Below, one piece after another: positions 51,357 through 64,000 of a DNA stretch of 64,000 nucleotides (the stretch's first letter is position 1; every line of letters starts with the position of its first letter). Below the pieces are notes generated by a model. The model saw only the letters and a program-made list of their open reading frames with translations. It was not told the origin of the DNA and did no database searches. Position numbers and translations under genes: made by a program. Location of the stretch: NCBI RefSeq assembly GCF_000150275.1, contig NW_002060951.1, forward strand, positions 991,178 to 1,055,177, written 5' to 3'. The stretch comes from Trichoplax adhaerens (taxonomy: Eukaryota; Placozoa; Uniplacotomia; Trichoplacea; Trichoplacidae).

Positions 51357-53417
51357 ATGATTAATACAGGGTAGGAGAGTATGTTGATGTCGATTCCTTT
51401 TCAATCCTTACTGTACCCTTGCAAACGTTAAAATGAACTGTTTCCATCTTACAATAAATCCAGGAAACTTGCTAATCGTACCGCCGTTATTACCGGAGCC
51501 AGTCGTGGAATCGGCAAGGCGATTGCTTTAAAATTTGCTCGCGATGGCGGAAATGTTGTCATTTTCGCTAAGACGGCAAAGCCACATCCTAAATTACCTG
51601 GAACAATTTATGATGCAGCTGAAGAAAGTAAGAGGAATGATATTCTATTGGCAGTCTTGTGTTGATGATATCCAACGAGTTACCTATTCCTAATTTCCAA
51701 TCAAGACAGTATTGTAGAATAGCAAGCGGATGCAACATGTTATTATCCATTTTTATAGCACACTCATACACTTCTTACATGTTATAGTTGAAAAATGTGG
51801 CGGAAAAGCATTACCGTGTGAAGTTGATGTCAGAGATGCACAATCTGTTTCCTCAGCTGTCGAAGCAGCTGTCCGTAAATTTGGTGGCATCGATGTTGTT
51901 ATTAACAATGCTAGTGCTATATCGCTTACGGGTACGGAGTCTACACCCTCGAACAGGTAGAAAGGAATTCAATCGATTGCAGCAACATTCTTCAATTGAA
52001 AATTACAGTCCCCTTTCTACTTTAGATTATGTCATTAGCGATTCCTATTCTGAACCATTAGATTATTTTAAAACTTCCTTCGACATTGAAAATACTACTA
52101 TATAGGTATGACCTGATGAACAACGTTAATGCTCGTGGCACATTTATCACGTAAGATCTCTTTCGTTAAGAAGCTAACAGCAAACGATGCATTTGTCAAT
52201 GTTATGTAACATATTATTAAAATTTATTTATAATTGCCCTAAAGTTGATACAGTAGGCTGTCAGTAGCTAATAATTCAATCACCTTCTGGATAAATGATA
52301 TATATATAAACGATGGACTCGTATTAATATCAAGACAGTGTATATACATATAATATATTATTGTATTACACGTATATGCGTAGATCACAAGCCTGTATTC
52401 CTTATTTGAAGCAAAGCAAAAATCCACATATATTAAATCTTAGTCCACCTCTAGACATGGATCCCAAATGGTTCAAGAATCATTGTGGTGATTATTTTTA
52501 AATTAATCGCTTCATAATATTCATGACTATTGCATCAATTTCTCGTTAGATTACTTATAGTTACAATAACTAGCTGCCTTTTCATACTGAAGAAGAATTC
52601 AAATCTTAGTCGAAGGATGGATACGTTATACTAAGCAAGAAATCAATTCATTCCTTTTGTAGCTTATACCATATCCAAGTATGGCATGTCTATGTGTGCT
52701 ATAGGGATGGCAGCTGAATTTAAAGGTCAAATTGCAGTCAATGCTTTATGGCCTAAAACAGGTTACAACCATTTCAATAAAATCACCTTAAAGTGTAGTG
52801 CAGTATTGTGCAGTGTAAACGCTATACGAGTACAGTATAATGTGCACATTCATTTATTGCGCATAGATACAGCACTGCAAACAGTACGATAATGACTTAG
52901 TAGTAAGTCGCAAAGGGAAAAGTGCTGTGACATTAATAATACTTTGCAACACCTTCTTTCCTTATTTTAGCAATCTTTACAGCTGCAGTCAAAATGTTGA
53001 CTGGTTCCGAAGCAGCAAAGCACTGTCGCAAGCCTGATATTATGGCTGATGCTGCATATGCGATCGTAACAAAGAAAGCTGCAGAATTTACTGGTAATTG
53101 CACTATCGATGAAGATGTCTTAGCCGATGCTGGTGTAACCGATTTTGAGAGATACGCCTGCGAGCCGGGTAATACGATACGTAACGGAATATTTATAAAA
53201 AGTTAAAATAGGATGGTACTATCGTATGCTTATATCCAATCCGTAATTTGCTAATTATGGAATGAGTACCGTAGCAATTGACCTTTCACTATTTTAAAAT
53301 TTCATCTCTTTAGGCAATTTATTGCTGGCAGATGCCTTCATCAATATTGATCATAATGACCCAAAGTTCATTACTGAATCAATCTTCGATGTTTCCTTAA
53401 AATCGCGAATGCAATAA
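51357..53417 (+). CDS. HSDL2: Hydroxysteroid dehydrogenase-like protein 2, SDR domain only
   Basis: HSDL2 is a short-chain dehydrogenase/reductase of peroxisomes or mitochondria with an unsettled substrate. Exons: 51357-51370, 51464-51627, 51788-51956, 52106-52150, 52384-52487, 52663-52761, 52971-53168, 53314-53417; 298 aa, in frame. The 14-base first coding exon gives MINTG, matching the family start (NTG+KLA). Motifs: cofactor loop TGASRGIG (residues 15-22), AKTAKPHPKLPGTIY, NNAS, NLSPPLDMDPKWFKNHC, catalytic YTISK (Tyr167, Lys171), GQIAVNALWPKT and CRKPDIMADAAYAI. The protein stops after FIT-ESIFDVSLKSRMQ. The C-terminal SCP2 sterol-carrier domain of human HSDL2 (418 aa) is absent, and none was seen in the 1.4 kb downstream. 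Confidence 0.93.
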
Positions 53418-54838
53418 GAAATTTTTCTTATTCCTATCGAGAGTACTACAAGTCATATATTTTTAGAAAACTTTACAACTTTGATCAATCTTAAAAGCTG
53501 TAAGATAACTTAAAGTTACTGTATTTACAGCCAATATCAATTTTAAATATGCTATCAAAAGCATAAGAATATATTGTAAGGTAATCTCGGTATATGCTTG
53601 TAAGAGCGCGTTTAACCACATCTGTAGCTGTAGTTGCTTTCATCGGTCCTCCTGAGGTTCGCTTACCATAAAATAATAACAGCATTTATCAAAAATTGAC
53701 AGCAGAATAGAGCAAACTAGCTATTTGATCTTGGAAATTTCTCAACACCGTTTTTTATGTCTTACCTTTTAAATGGCTATTTTTACATGATTACGTGAAT
53801 ATCATTGGTGGATCATACGTAGAAATAAATAAAAAATGATATAAAAGTGAGAAAAGCTTGTTAGTCAACGATTGTTCACTGTTCAGCTATTGACCTCATT
53901 TTTATAGTACTTCATGTCGTCACAATAGCTATCGCTAATAGGTTAGATACTGTAATAGCATCATTCTATCCCCTCTTATCAAGATTTTAGATTGAACTCT
54001 CTTCTCATAAAACGAATTGAACTTGCTTAACTATATTACTTTACAATATCGCATGAAATGCTCATATGTATAGTATGGGAGGCAATGAAGATCAATTCAT
54101 GACACAGCACTGATAGCGATCAAAGATTTTAATTTCCCAATTCAAGTATAAATCTCATATCTCAGACATGCAATTATGTACATCCGCGTGAGTCATTGCT
54201 CCATAAATTCTGAGCCATTTCTAGTTTCAATACTACTGAATTCTATTTATTGTATTGCTATATTATTCAATCTATGTACCCGTCCAGGCTGTACTTTACT
54301 TTCATAATACTTTGAAATCCTTATAGATTGCATTTTTTATGCAAACCTAAATGAGTATTAATTAATGATTATACATTTGCGGTACCCTACCACCTGTATG
54401 ATATAATAAATTGAAGAATCTCATACAGCACATTCCATATCTCACATAGTGCATTATACTTACTGTATATCATATACAGTACTTAAAGTTTTGACCAGTG
54501 TTATTACCATTATATTGTAGAATGTAGACTGTACTGTACTGTGCAATATTCTTTGAAACACATAATTAATAATAACAAAATAAATAGCATAGAAGTATTA
54601 AGTTATCTGTAATATATTCACTATACCGGTTAACAATGTTTCCATTTAATGGCAATCCAATATAGTGATACTAGCATTTCTTAGTGCAATGCACTGTGCC
54701 ATTTTCGTTGTTACTTTCCATAGTAACAACGTGCCAAACTTCACATTGCAATTTAACATAGCTACAGTGTAATACTCGTTGTATACAAAAATACTACAAT
54801 ATGTGAATCTACACAAATTGCATTGATTATCTAACATA
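53418..54838. other. Convergent intergenic region
   Basis: Between the 3' ends of HSDL2 and the PTB protein gene. Searched for a downstream SCP2 domain on the plus strand: none recognised. A small inverted pair near 54702-54730 (GTTGTTACTTTCC / GGAAAGTAACAAC-like) could form a hairpin. Confidence 0.55.
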
Positions 54839-57800
54839 CTATAGACTTGTCTTGGAGAAAGAGACTCTTAAATACGTTGAACCAATCTGATAGTTATGTC
54901 TCTCCTATAAAGGACATATTTTCACCATTAATTATAGTTACTAAAAAAAGATTCTTCGAAACAGATTCCATATACATATAATCATGATTAACAATGTACC
55001 CGCTAACTTACTATTAGTGAATGAGTAGCTTCGCCAACGGAATTCATCTGCAATAAAGCCATTCTGTTATTGCTACTATTATTACTTCTATATGGAAAAG
55101 TTGAAAAAATACTATAAAAGTTAGTAACGATTGCACATAAACTGCAAATAAGAAATTATTAAATTTCAAGAGCTATAACTATCGAAACTAGTATTCGTAA
55201 AACTTACGGAAAGAATCTAAAGCGTGCGATGGTACATCCATCTCCTTCAAATAATTCCTTTATATCTTCTTCAGTAACCGATGGACTAATAAAGGTTGAA
55301 CTCCATGTTAATAAAATGCAGAATTTCCAGAAAACGAAAGTTAACATAGCACCGTATGCTAAATTAATCAGTCAAGTATACTTCTCGTACGGTATATTAG
55401 ATAGATGTAAGGTCGCAGAAGGTGGATAAATGTTTTGAAAATTACGTGAACCAACTTTCTACATTCGATTATGAACCAAAAAATGGGAAATTTTTAGTGA
55501 TATATTTTGTCGTTAATTTATGGCAGGCTATAATTTTCTCAGATCCAGATAAATCGTAAATATCACCTAGTAAAGATTTATGCTGGTGGCTAATAATTAA
55601 TAGTATTATAATAGTCAATCATTTACATATGACATAATGTAAAATACCTTGAAGCGGTGTAATGCGGATTGTGAATAATCTTGAGTAAGCCCACTAGGCT
55701 AAAATACATAACCACTAATATTTAGTAAATAAACATACTGTCATATAATAGCAATAAGCCAAAAATTAATTAAAATTCATTCCCGCAACAAAGTTATTTC
55801 ACTGCAGAAACTTACGTCTGGTTCCTTCGGTAATTGAACTTGGGCATACTTAGAAGAAGAAACAAACATTTTCTTACCATATAGCTGAATTCCATGAAGA
55901 TGTGCAATGGCTTGTGTAATACAAAGAATAAATTGGTTCACAGTCGATTCAGGAAAGGTATCAAATCCATGCAAACAGTAAATTGTTCATCGCTTACCAG
56001 TTTGAGCTTGATGGGGCTCCGCCATTTGAATTAAGGCAGTATCTTTCTTATTAAATAGAATTTTTACACGGTAAACGTCACCATAAACACCTACAACCAC
56101 AAAGCAAATGCTATTTGTCAGTGTCTACTTACATAAACCTTATACCCGTACAGGTAATACTTGTATATAGAGTATGCCTCATATATCACAATTCTCAGTT
56201 ATGGCATATGCGTGCAACCTTTAGCAAGTAATATTTCAAAAATATCCTCAAGTATTATAATTATTTAATATAGTTCAATGTTGAGAGAAGTATTAGAAAA
56301 TCGTGATAGTATAATCCAAAACTCAAACTAAAATAATCTCGATACATACCAAATAGAATAAATAAAGCTCGAGGAGTTACTTTCTATAGCCATGTTAATA
56401 AGACATTGGTAGAAACAGAAGGAAAGAATTAATGCTATATGATGAGCAACATTAATTGCAGATACAGAAGATCCAAATAATTTTATGTGACTCTTAAATA
56501 TGATTAAGAGTGCATCGTTAAAACCATCAGTAAAAACTATTTGTAGTAATAGCATATAGTGTATGAGATCATTTAATTAACAAAAAATGGTGAAAGCACA
56601 TTTACCGCTTCATTTAGATTGGTAACATGAATGACGCTACCCACATAGCTAGAATTATCATATCCCAAATTTCCTTCAGATAGTTGTTGCTGAATTGGAG
56701 CTGTTAAGAGGTCAGAAGTTGATTGCAACGGACTTGTAGTGGCTATTGCCGTAAGAGGTGACAATATTGTTGCTGTAGATTGTAAAAATCCGATGAGATT
56801 ACAGAAGCAGAGCAATCGATAATATTTCAATGTGATAAGAGCAATAAATGAAAGAAAAACCTGAGCCATAGGAAGCCAATGATGTGGGTAATGCCGCAGC
56901 AGTACTAGTTAATATAGAACTTGCATAGAGACTTGAAGTTGCACTAGCTACAAACAAAACAAAACATTTTAACTATGTTATCTTAGTATTGTACGAGAGC
57001 ATTTCAATTATCAAAGGAGATTCTCATATTGAACAAATTTCATCAATTTAGATCTATCAACTTCAATTAATATTAAGCTGCTTACCAACAGGAATTGCAA
57101 TGCTAGTTGCTCCAGCTGTAGGATTTATTCTTGTCGTAACGTTCTTAGTAAAATCTCTAAGGTACACGAATTGGTATGCTACCGTTAGAGTACAAAGTTT
57201 CAAAACTAGAAATAGGTTTGCGTATCACACAAGTAAAGATGATATTGAGTTACCTGCTTTTATCATTGTTGTATTTAACATTAATACTTAAGAGCTTAGA
57301 ATAATCAATTTTTAATGTGCAACAACCATAATAAATACTCTGTCCGTCGAGACTCTGGAAGGCAAAATTATTCGCCAAAAAAAAATTTTTTAAGTATTCA
57401 TATAATAGTTAAAATTATACGATAATGCGCATATAAATTATACCAGTTTTGCATTCTGTGCATCCACAGCATCGGTAAACTGTATGAGGGCTTGATATAA
57501 ATCTAATTTAAAAGAAAGATTATAATTGAAAAATTACTACAAGAATATTACGTAAATTATCATAAATAGATCCTACTGTTTTTAGTAAATGTAATAATCT
57601 TCTCCACGACTCCGAACTTGCTAAAGATCTAGTTATGAAATTGAATCACATTCGATGTCAAAATACGTCCAAAATAACAGAGAAAAATGCGATATATACA
57701 GTCTATTTTATAGCTAATTCAATTTAACCTGGTTCAGAATATCTAAGGTTACTGGATAAACGAGATTGTCTATGCTGATATGTAATACTCTGCCAGCTTC

Positions 57801-60684
57801 AGGAGAAGCGGATCCAACTGTCATTAATTCGTTAGATTTCAGAGAAACCTCACTATCCAAAGGATTTAAAGGTGGCGACGAACTAGATATAGCAGCAACT
57901 GCAGCCGCTATAGCAGCTTCCTGTCAAAATTGTATATAAATAAATAATGTAAGATCCGTTGCTCAAGGCGTCTACAGGTACAACGCAATTTATAAAATAA
58001 TTGCAGCCAAAAATTTTGACAACCCTAAAGGCTACATAGTAGAACAAAGTTACCGTTGAACTTTTGGATCTACTTGAATCGGTGACTAATTGTGTATGAT
58101 TGGAATATTGCATATATACCGGATGGCCTCTGATCACATTCAATCAATAATAGGTCACAAACACGTATTGACTAATATTTCAACTAAAATTATCTTATAT
58201 TTGACAATTTTACACAGTTCTGATTTATGTTTTCTAAATCTTAGCTACATTTCATATATTAAACCTTAAGTTAGGAGCAACATATTTGTAATAATTCATC
58301 ATTTTCCTAGTCTTATTTTCATCTTCTAATTCTAAAAAGCACTATAGGATATAATTTAACGGTGGTTAACAATTATAGATCTTCCAAAATGAACTGCTTA
58401 GCTTTACTAAAATTGGCAATATCAAACATTTGGAATTTTATCTTGAGTTATCTCAAGTATAAATAAAATCAATGTAACACGTATGCCTCTTCCATAAGAG
58501 CACTAGCAACATACCTGATTCTTTGCATTTAGCCTCAAAATATTGGTTACTTTTCCAAATGGTACACCTAATGCAGCAATCTAAACAAAAATCATAGCAT
58601 TTAATCATTGATATTTCAATCCTCAATATCATCGTTTATACGTGACATACGAGAGATCAATTGTTATTATATCCTTCTCATACAGTTTTTACAATGGTTA
58701 CTCGAGTTCATTTCTATTTTATCCCATGTGAATTTCTAGCTACAGGAATGAAAGTAAATTATTGGCATTGAACTAGCTATTTCAACTATAACATGATGGA
58801 TTGAATTAGAGCGATCAGTGTCATAGTCAAAGTCAATAATAGTCTGAAAAATTTAGTGCATTGCAACAGAATAATAACGGAAAGTTTATACGATTAATGG
58901 ATAAATAAAAGAGCACCAATAAGGTGCGAATAGAAGATTAGCATGCGATGCAACTATTTGAAGTATTGTACCTTTACTGTGAAAATTTACTGTGCATTTT
59001 TCAGCTATTGTAAAAGAGTATGAACATACGAGACAATATTCACGATATTAATTAATTGTAGTAGTCTATAGTAATATTAATAATTATAATAGAAGCTATT
59101 TCTTCTACTACTATTCTTTAGATTAACAAGTAGTTGTAGCGAATAAAAATAATCGATTTGGACAATAATGTAAATTATCTCATGCTAATTTACCAGCTAC
59201 TATTAACCGTTACTAAGAATCGTACACTGTAGACAGTCTATGTGGAGTTTTGAATATAATCATTCGCTATAGGTGTCGTTTGAGGTATTGTTACGATAAA
59301 TGCAAACTAACTTGCTCCGCAGTAAAGTAGTACGAAATGGCGATTCTTTTATTATTTTTAATATATAATATTAAAATTTGAATTGGCAGACCTCCACATC
59401 CGAAGAATCTGTCGGAATATTTCTAATATGGATTACGCGGGATACAGGTATTTCAAATCTGGCCTATTTTTGGATAAGGACATGAAAAAAATGCACGTAA
59501 TATCTCATTAGAACTGTTGTATTTCATGGAAACATTAATTCTATACAGCACTACACTTGAAAGGTGCAAAAGACAACGAGTTGAATAAAAAAGATGACAT
59601 GGATAGCCCAGTAGGGATGATAATATCATTTTGAAAACTTACTTTCTTAGCATCACTAAGTGAATCATCTGCAAGGCGATGGCATCCATCATTATCAGGT
59701 CAAAGCAAAGAATAAAATAAAAATACATCAATGTAAAATAGTGTCCATACAAGATGGACCTGACTGGCTAGCAATACAAGATGAAACTTTATGTAGGTTC
59801 ACTTTGCATCTATGCAATATTACCTATGATATTTTCAAGTTTACTTTTACACAGGCTATTTTCAGTCATTTGATTGACTAGCTGATCATTCGTTTCCACT
59901 AATGCACGGTTGCTGACTATAAAATGATTGGAAATTATTCTTATTATTGTTTTTTTTTATACCTGCACTACGGATGTATTATAAAGTAGTAATAAAATCA
60001 TGATGATGATGGCAAAATTCGACTTATGTTGCAAACACTTGTTAATGAATAAGGATAGTTTTAGAAGGAAAAATTTTGACGTTAGGTACTAAGCTACCAT
60101 TAGCATCCGAACCATCTGAGGCAGTCAGTTCTTGTGATCCTCTCTAATGACCATATAATAAATAAATAAATAAAAGTGTACTTTGAGCTTATAGATCAAA
60201 TTACTAAATGATGACTTGTAACAGTTGTTATCCTGTTTGTTACAAATGATCTACAAGTTACTAGTCGTATTGTAAGTTATTGGTGAAGGTGCCCTTTTTA
60301 CAGTCGTCACTGCGAAGGACACGATGATTGATTCGTAGTAGCAGTAGTAGTAGTGTTAACTGGATTGTATGGAAGACTGCAATCATGACGTGTACAGTAT
60401 TATCATCGTCATTTTGTAGAATATTATCTTTCAAAGTACAGTATAGACGATGGCCTATTGAAGCAGTTATCATCATGTCCTATTGCATTTCTTGATAGTT
60501 GAAATAGCCAAAGCTACTCTCGTAAGCTACACACATACTACAGTATATGATGATGATGATGTAGTTTTGCTCATCATGGACAACAATTCGTCTACCCTTA
60601 TAATCTAATTTTATTGCTACTTAAAAAATAGTTGTACAATCGATTGTAACCGATGGATTGGATACTGACTTTCATACTCGACAT
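54839..60684 (-). CDS. PTBP: Polypyrimidine tract-binding protein, four RRMs
   Basis: PTBP is a nuclear RNA-binding regulator of alternative splicing that binds CU-rich RNA. Coding exons: 60670-60684, 60098-60143, 59643-59668, 59392-59463, 58515-58580, 58265-58341, 58054-58129, 57729-57920, 57577-57628, 57444-57502, 57254-57354, 57086-57129, 56861-56947, 56606-56772, 56350-56383, 55998-56090, 55816-55910, 55648-55698, 55391-55458, 55208-55285, 55012-55087, 54839-54904; 546 aa, phases consistent (human PTBP1 is 557). RRM1 (~37-126): [37 protein letters not shown]2 (~171-260): [49 protein letters not shown]3 (~351-434): [42 protein letters not shown]4 (~466-546): [36 protein letters not shown]. 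The first exon (MSSMK) is the least certain part; the rest is secure. Confidence 0.95.
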
Positions 60685-62219
60685 TGTGCAAAACTTGGAT
60701 GAAATCTTTGAAACTACAGCCCATGAATACTTGGCGTTTGGCTTTGAGCTAGTGAAATTGCAACCGATTTCTGGCCAAGTCTGTGGACGAGTTGTCGACT
60801 TTCACTTGGTGGACTAATGGCGGCCAACAAGATTTGCACTTTTCTCACACTACAGTACAGTTCGTACAGTACAGTATGTTGTACTGTAAGGATCCAGACT
60901 TTGTCTTGTAGCTGTTTAGAACTTGAGAAAGAAACTGAGCTTACACAGCAGTGCCGGTACTCAAACACTTGTAAATTATCCTACAATACACTAGGGCTGT
61001 TCAAGATGATCGTAGTCTGTCGACAAATACTCTACTCAAGCGATCTTAATGGCGTTAAAGGACAGCCAACGACTACTCACTAAATCACGCCATTTATTGA
61101 GTAATTTAGGGTATCTAGTCATATTAAGTTAAGCATAATCCCCCTACTTTGTAAGGTTGATTCTTACTTCTATGGACTACTGCATGTTGTTGTTTTTTAC
61201 CAGCTAAAAGCTGTTGTTGAAGAAGAGCGTTCAATACCGAACGCTGAAAATGGACGGCCAACGATCAAGCTGATACACAATCTTTCCACTTTACATAATT
61301 TCTCATCATGTAATGGGCTAACACGATCCATGCTTGTTGATGATGTATACTCTATACTACTGTATGGAGGAATCAGCTGTCTACATCAACAATGATCCAA
61401 GTTATTTGCATGCGCTAAATCCATTTTAATGAGTCAACTTTGCCACCACAATATCAATACATTTAGACTCTAATTGAAGTTACTCCATGCAATTTCCTCG
61501 AAATTGAATAGATCCACATGAGTTATACAATTTTCACCGTATAGAATTCACTCATAATACGTAAAATAAATAGAAAAATAGCGCCTAATTAAAATAAAAT
61601 TGATTCAGGATATTGACTATTGAAAAAATCAACTAATAATTATATGAACGTCAGCCAGCATGGATCAGACGATCATTACACAGTACCAGTGGGACTTTCT
61701 AGCATTTTTGATTATTATGAATTGTGGGAGGCGGTCTATTATTGGCCATCTGTCCTACAAAAATATCTGAAGTAACATTCATTCATGAATAATTCATTTC
61801 TTCATCATTTATGGCTAAAATCTCTTATCCAAAATACAACTGTCATCTAAATGGATATAAATTCTTGCCAAATTAGATTAAGTAGAACTTGAATTCAAAC
61901 CTGATTGTATTATTTTTGCTCCATTTTGGCTCCATGTTAGGCATAAATTCCACTGGAAAGACCTTTTATCAGCCAATTAATTGTAGACAGTACAATGTAG
62001 CAAACGTCTATAACGTCATTAACGTCTGCAGTGTTTTATCAAGCGTCAATATCGAGAACTGTATGTCAATGGATGCATTAATGCATTTTGCACCCATACT
62101 ACAGTACATGCTCGTGAATGCACCTGTCGAAAAAAATCCAGACAGCTCTCATTTTTCATTGTCTTGAAGTGAATCTCCTTTACTGATGGACAGTAGTGTT
62201 TAGTTGCAAACTGAAGATC
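60685..62219. other. Upstream of the PTB gene, nothing recognised
   Basis: Probably holds the PTB promoter and 5' leader. Around 60850-60890 it has a dense cluster of TACAGTA/GTACTGTA words. Open frames on both strands overlap each other and have no recognisable motif. Confidence 0.5.
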
Positions 62220-62512
62220 ATATTCAATTTTTATTCAATTCAATCTTCTAATTGCATTTTAGTATACAATACTTTTCTCTTGATTGATTGCAATAACGGA
62301 CGACATCGTATCATTACGCGCACCATGGACTACGGTAGTAGACAAGTCGATATGCGATCATATTCAATTTTCATTTAAATCAATATTCTAATTGAATTTA
62401 CTGCATTTTAACATACAATACTGTTCTCTTGATTGATTGCAATAACGGACGACATCGTACCATTGCGTGTACCATGGACTATGGTAGTAGAAAAGTCGTC
62501 GATATGCAATCG
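62217..62512. repeat. Direct duplication of a ~140-bp unit
   Basis: Two copies (about 62217-62356 and 62357-62512) share CTCTTGATTGATTGCAATAA, CGGACGACATCGTA and CCATGGACTA plus GTAGTAGA. The second copy has small insertions. No coding potential is conserved between them. Confidence 0.9.
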
Positions 62513-62850
62513 AATCGTCCATAATCCACACCGTGCATTGCAGGATTGCCGTTGCAGCGCACTCTGTGGCATGACTGGATGAACTGGCTATGCCTCTATT
62601 TTTACTCCATGCCACTCCGACATAGCCGCCTAGGCTACTACAAGTGGTCATGTCCACTTATTGTCCATGTTAGTACAAAGTTCAAAGTACGCTAGCACGC
62701 AAAGCCGATGGTATTCTCTCCCACAGGGACTTTTAACCGCAATTTTCTCTATTGACTAATTTACAAACAACTTGATATTAGACCACGATTGCAACGTCAT
62801 TTGTAGAAGGTGCAGAAACTACTACCTATCAAATGGTGTAGTGTGCTGTT

Positions 62851-62999
62851 ATGGAAAGCTCTGATCAATATCAATCCATGACTTGTGCAACCGATCGTAC
62901 ATTCACCAGTGCTAATGTTTGTATTCGAAATGTCAAAGAGGATCATGTAGCTCAATATTGGGAGTCCAATCAAAATAATAAAAAATCATCAACAGCGAA
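62851..62999 (+). other. Possible isolated coding exon beside a repeat array
   Basis: An ATG opens about 50 residues (MESSDQYQSMTCATDRTFTS ... VAQYWESNQ) with normal-looking amino-acid composition before the frame runs into the 94-bp repeat. It could be a first exon of a gene continuing beyond the window or chance. No family recognised. Confidence 0.2.
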
Positions 63000-63655
63000 T
63001 GTTGCTCAAGGTTGTAAAGATCTGTTTACGTCGACTTTGGGGCAAATTTAAATTAGTGTCAGTTGGTAGAAAAGTTTGCAAAATGTTTTGCAAATGTTGC
63101 TGAAGGTTATAAAGATCTGTTTACGTCGACTTTGGGCCAAATTGAATTAGTATCAGTTGGTAAAAAAGTTTGCAAAATGTTTTGCTAATGTTGCTCAAGG
63201 TTGTACTGTAAAGATCTGTTTACGTCGACTTTGGGCCAAATTGAATTTGTGCCAGTTGGTAGAAAAGTTTGCAAAATGTTTTGCTAATGTTGCTCAAGGT
63301 TGTAAAGATCTGTTTACGTCGATTTGGGGGCAAATTGAATTAGTGTCAGTTGGTAGAAAAGTCTGCAAAATGTTTTGCTAATGTTGCTCAAGGTTGTAAA
63401 GATCTGTTTACGTCGATTTGGGGGCAAATTGAATTTGTGTCAGTTGGTAGAAAAGTTTGCAAAATGTTTTGCTAATGTTGCTCAAGGTTGTACTGTAAAG
63501 ATCTGTTTACGTCGACTTTGGGCCAAATTGAATTTGTGTCAGTTGGTAGAAAAGTTTGCAAAATGTTTTGCTAATGTTGCTCAAGGTTGTAAAGATCTGT
63601 TTACGTCGACTTTGGGCCAAATTGAATTAGTGTCAGTTGGTAGAAAAGTTTGCAA
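62996..63655. repeat. 94-bp tandem repeat, seven copies
   Basis: The block AAAGATCTGTTTACGTCGA recurs at about 63016, 63111, 63210, 63304, 63398, 63497 and 63591. Each unit continues with TTGAATTAGTGTCAGTTGGT, AGAAAAGTTTGCAAAATGTT and TTGCTAATGTTGCTCAAGG. Copies 3 and 6 carry a 5-bp insertion that makes the unit 99 bp, and copies 4 and 5 share GATTTGGGGGC. Because 94 is not a multiple of 3, all frames are read in turn, and the 124-aa open frame here is not a gene. Confidence 0.95.
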
Positions 63656-63789
63656 AATTGGCACAGCTAATGACTCTACTGTAGGTACTTACTGTATACT
63701 CCTACTCGGGTATGTTTACAGTAGATCATGTAGTAGTCCCTGTTTCTAGCATAGACTACTTAGGTCCAGCCTTTCAACCAGAGCGTGCC

Positions 63790-64000
63790 ACGCCCATCTA
63801 GCCGGTGTACAGTGTACAGTACAGCACACTACAGTACAAAGGATACACGTACTGTACTGTACAGTACTGAAGTTGCTACTGTACTGTAGCGTGCTATGCT
63901 GAGTCGACAGTACTGACTACTGTACAGTATGACTTGAGCCATTCAAGTCCATACTGTACTGTACTGTCAAGAGACTCATCCTCCCTGGTACTGTACAGTA
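63790..64000. repeat. Palindromic TACTGTA/TACAGTA cluster
   Basis: Dense clusters of GTACTGTACTGTACAGTACT-type sequence up to the end of the window. The word is self-complementary, so the region can fold on itself. The same word is scattered at 2270-2600, in the 6.9-7.5 kb repeat, in the 44.5-45.8 kb minisatellite and near 60.85 kb. Confidence 0.85.

Noticed and set aside
53491-54837. Possible separate SCP2 domain downstream of HSDL2
   Set aside because: No sterol-carrier motif found in any frame; the open frames are short and unrelated.
63157-63749. 74- and 124-aa repeat proteins
   Set aside because: The 94-bp period is not a multiple of three and no fixed frame is maintained, so this is not a coding repeat.

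Overview
The window is nuclear DNA from an animal, AT-rich, with many small GT-AG introns and intact metazoan-type genes (Dab, PI3K p85, FANCC, PTBP, calreticulin). The gene set, compactness and base composition suggest an early-branching invertebrate. My best guess is a placozoan (Trichoplax/Hoilungia type), but I cannot confirm this without a search. All gene models were spliced by hand from the sequence. For the main genes, every chosen splice junction keeps the reading frame from start to stop.

Layout, left to right: calreticulin (-, 2946-6427); a DUF4614/C19orf44-like single-exon gene (+, 8009-9259); a Disabled-type endocytic adaptor (+, about 12744-20380); tubulin cofactor C (-, 22371-23393); a FANCC-like gene (+, 23989-27745); a p85-type PI3K regulatory subunit (-, 28652-44180) with an 11.3-kb first intron full of repeats; a possible small two-exon gene (+, 45975-46295); NDUFAF2 (-, 48363-51065); HSDL2 (+, 51357-53417); and a polypyrimidine-tract-binding protein (-, 54839-60684). 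The last 3 kb and 1-2.9 kb hold repeats or nothing recognisable.

Three gene pairs are head-to-head: calreticulin/DUF4614-like, TBCC/FANCC-like and NDUFAF2/HSDL2. The last pair has only 291 bp between the two ATGs, so a shared promoter is likely. The genes are otherwise functionally unrelated housekeeping and signalling genes.

Most notable: the p85 homologue carries SAM and C1 domains between its SH3 and RhoGAP domains and lacks the GAP arginine finger. Calreticulin has a perfect ER-stress response element (CCAAT-N9-CCACG on its own strand) about 160 bp upstream of its ATG. The Dab-like protein has a tail with about nine copies of an LDDIFSPxPS-type motif. HSDL2 ends without its usual SCP2 domain. 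Several minisatellites are present, one with 27 or so units just upstream of the p85 gene.
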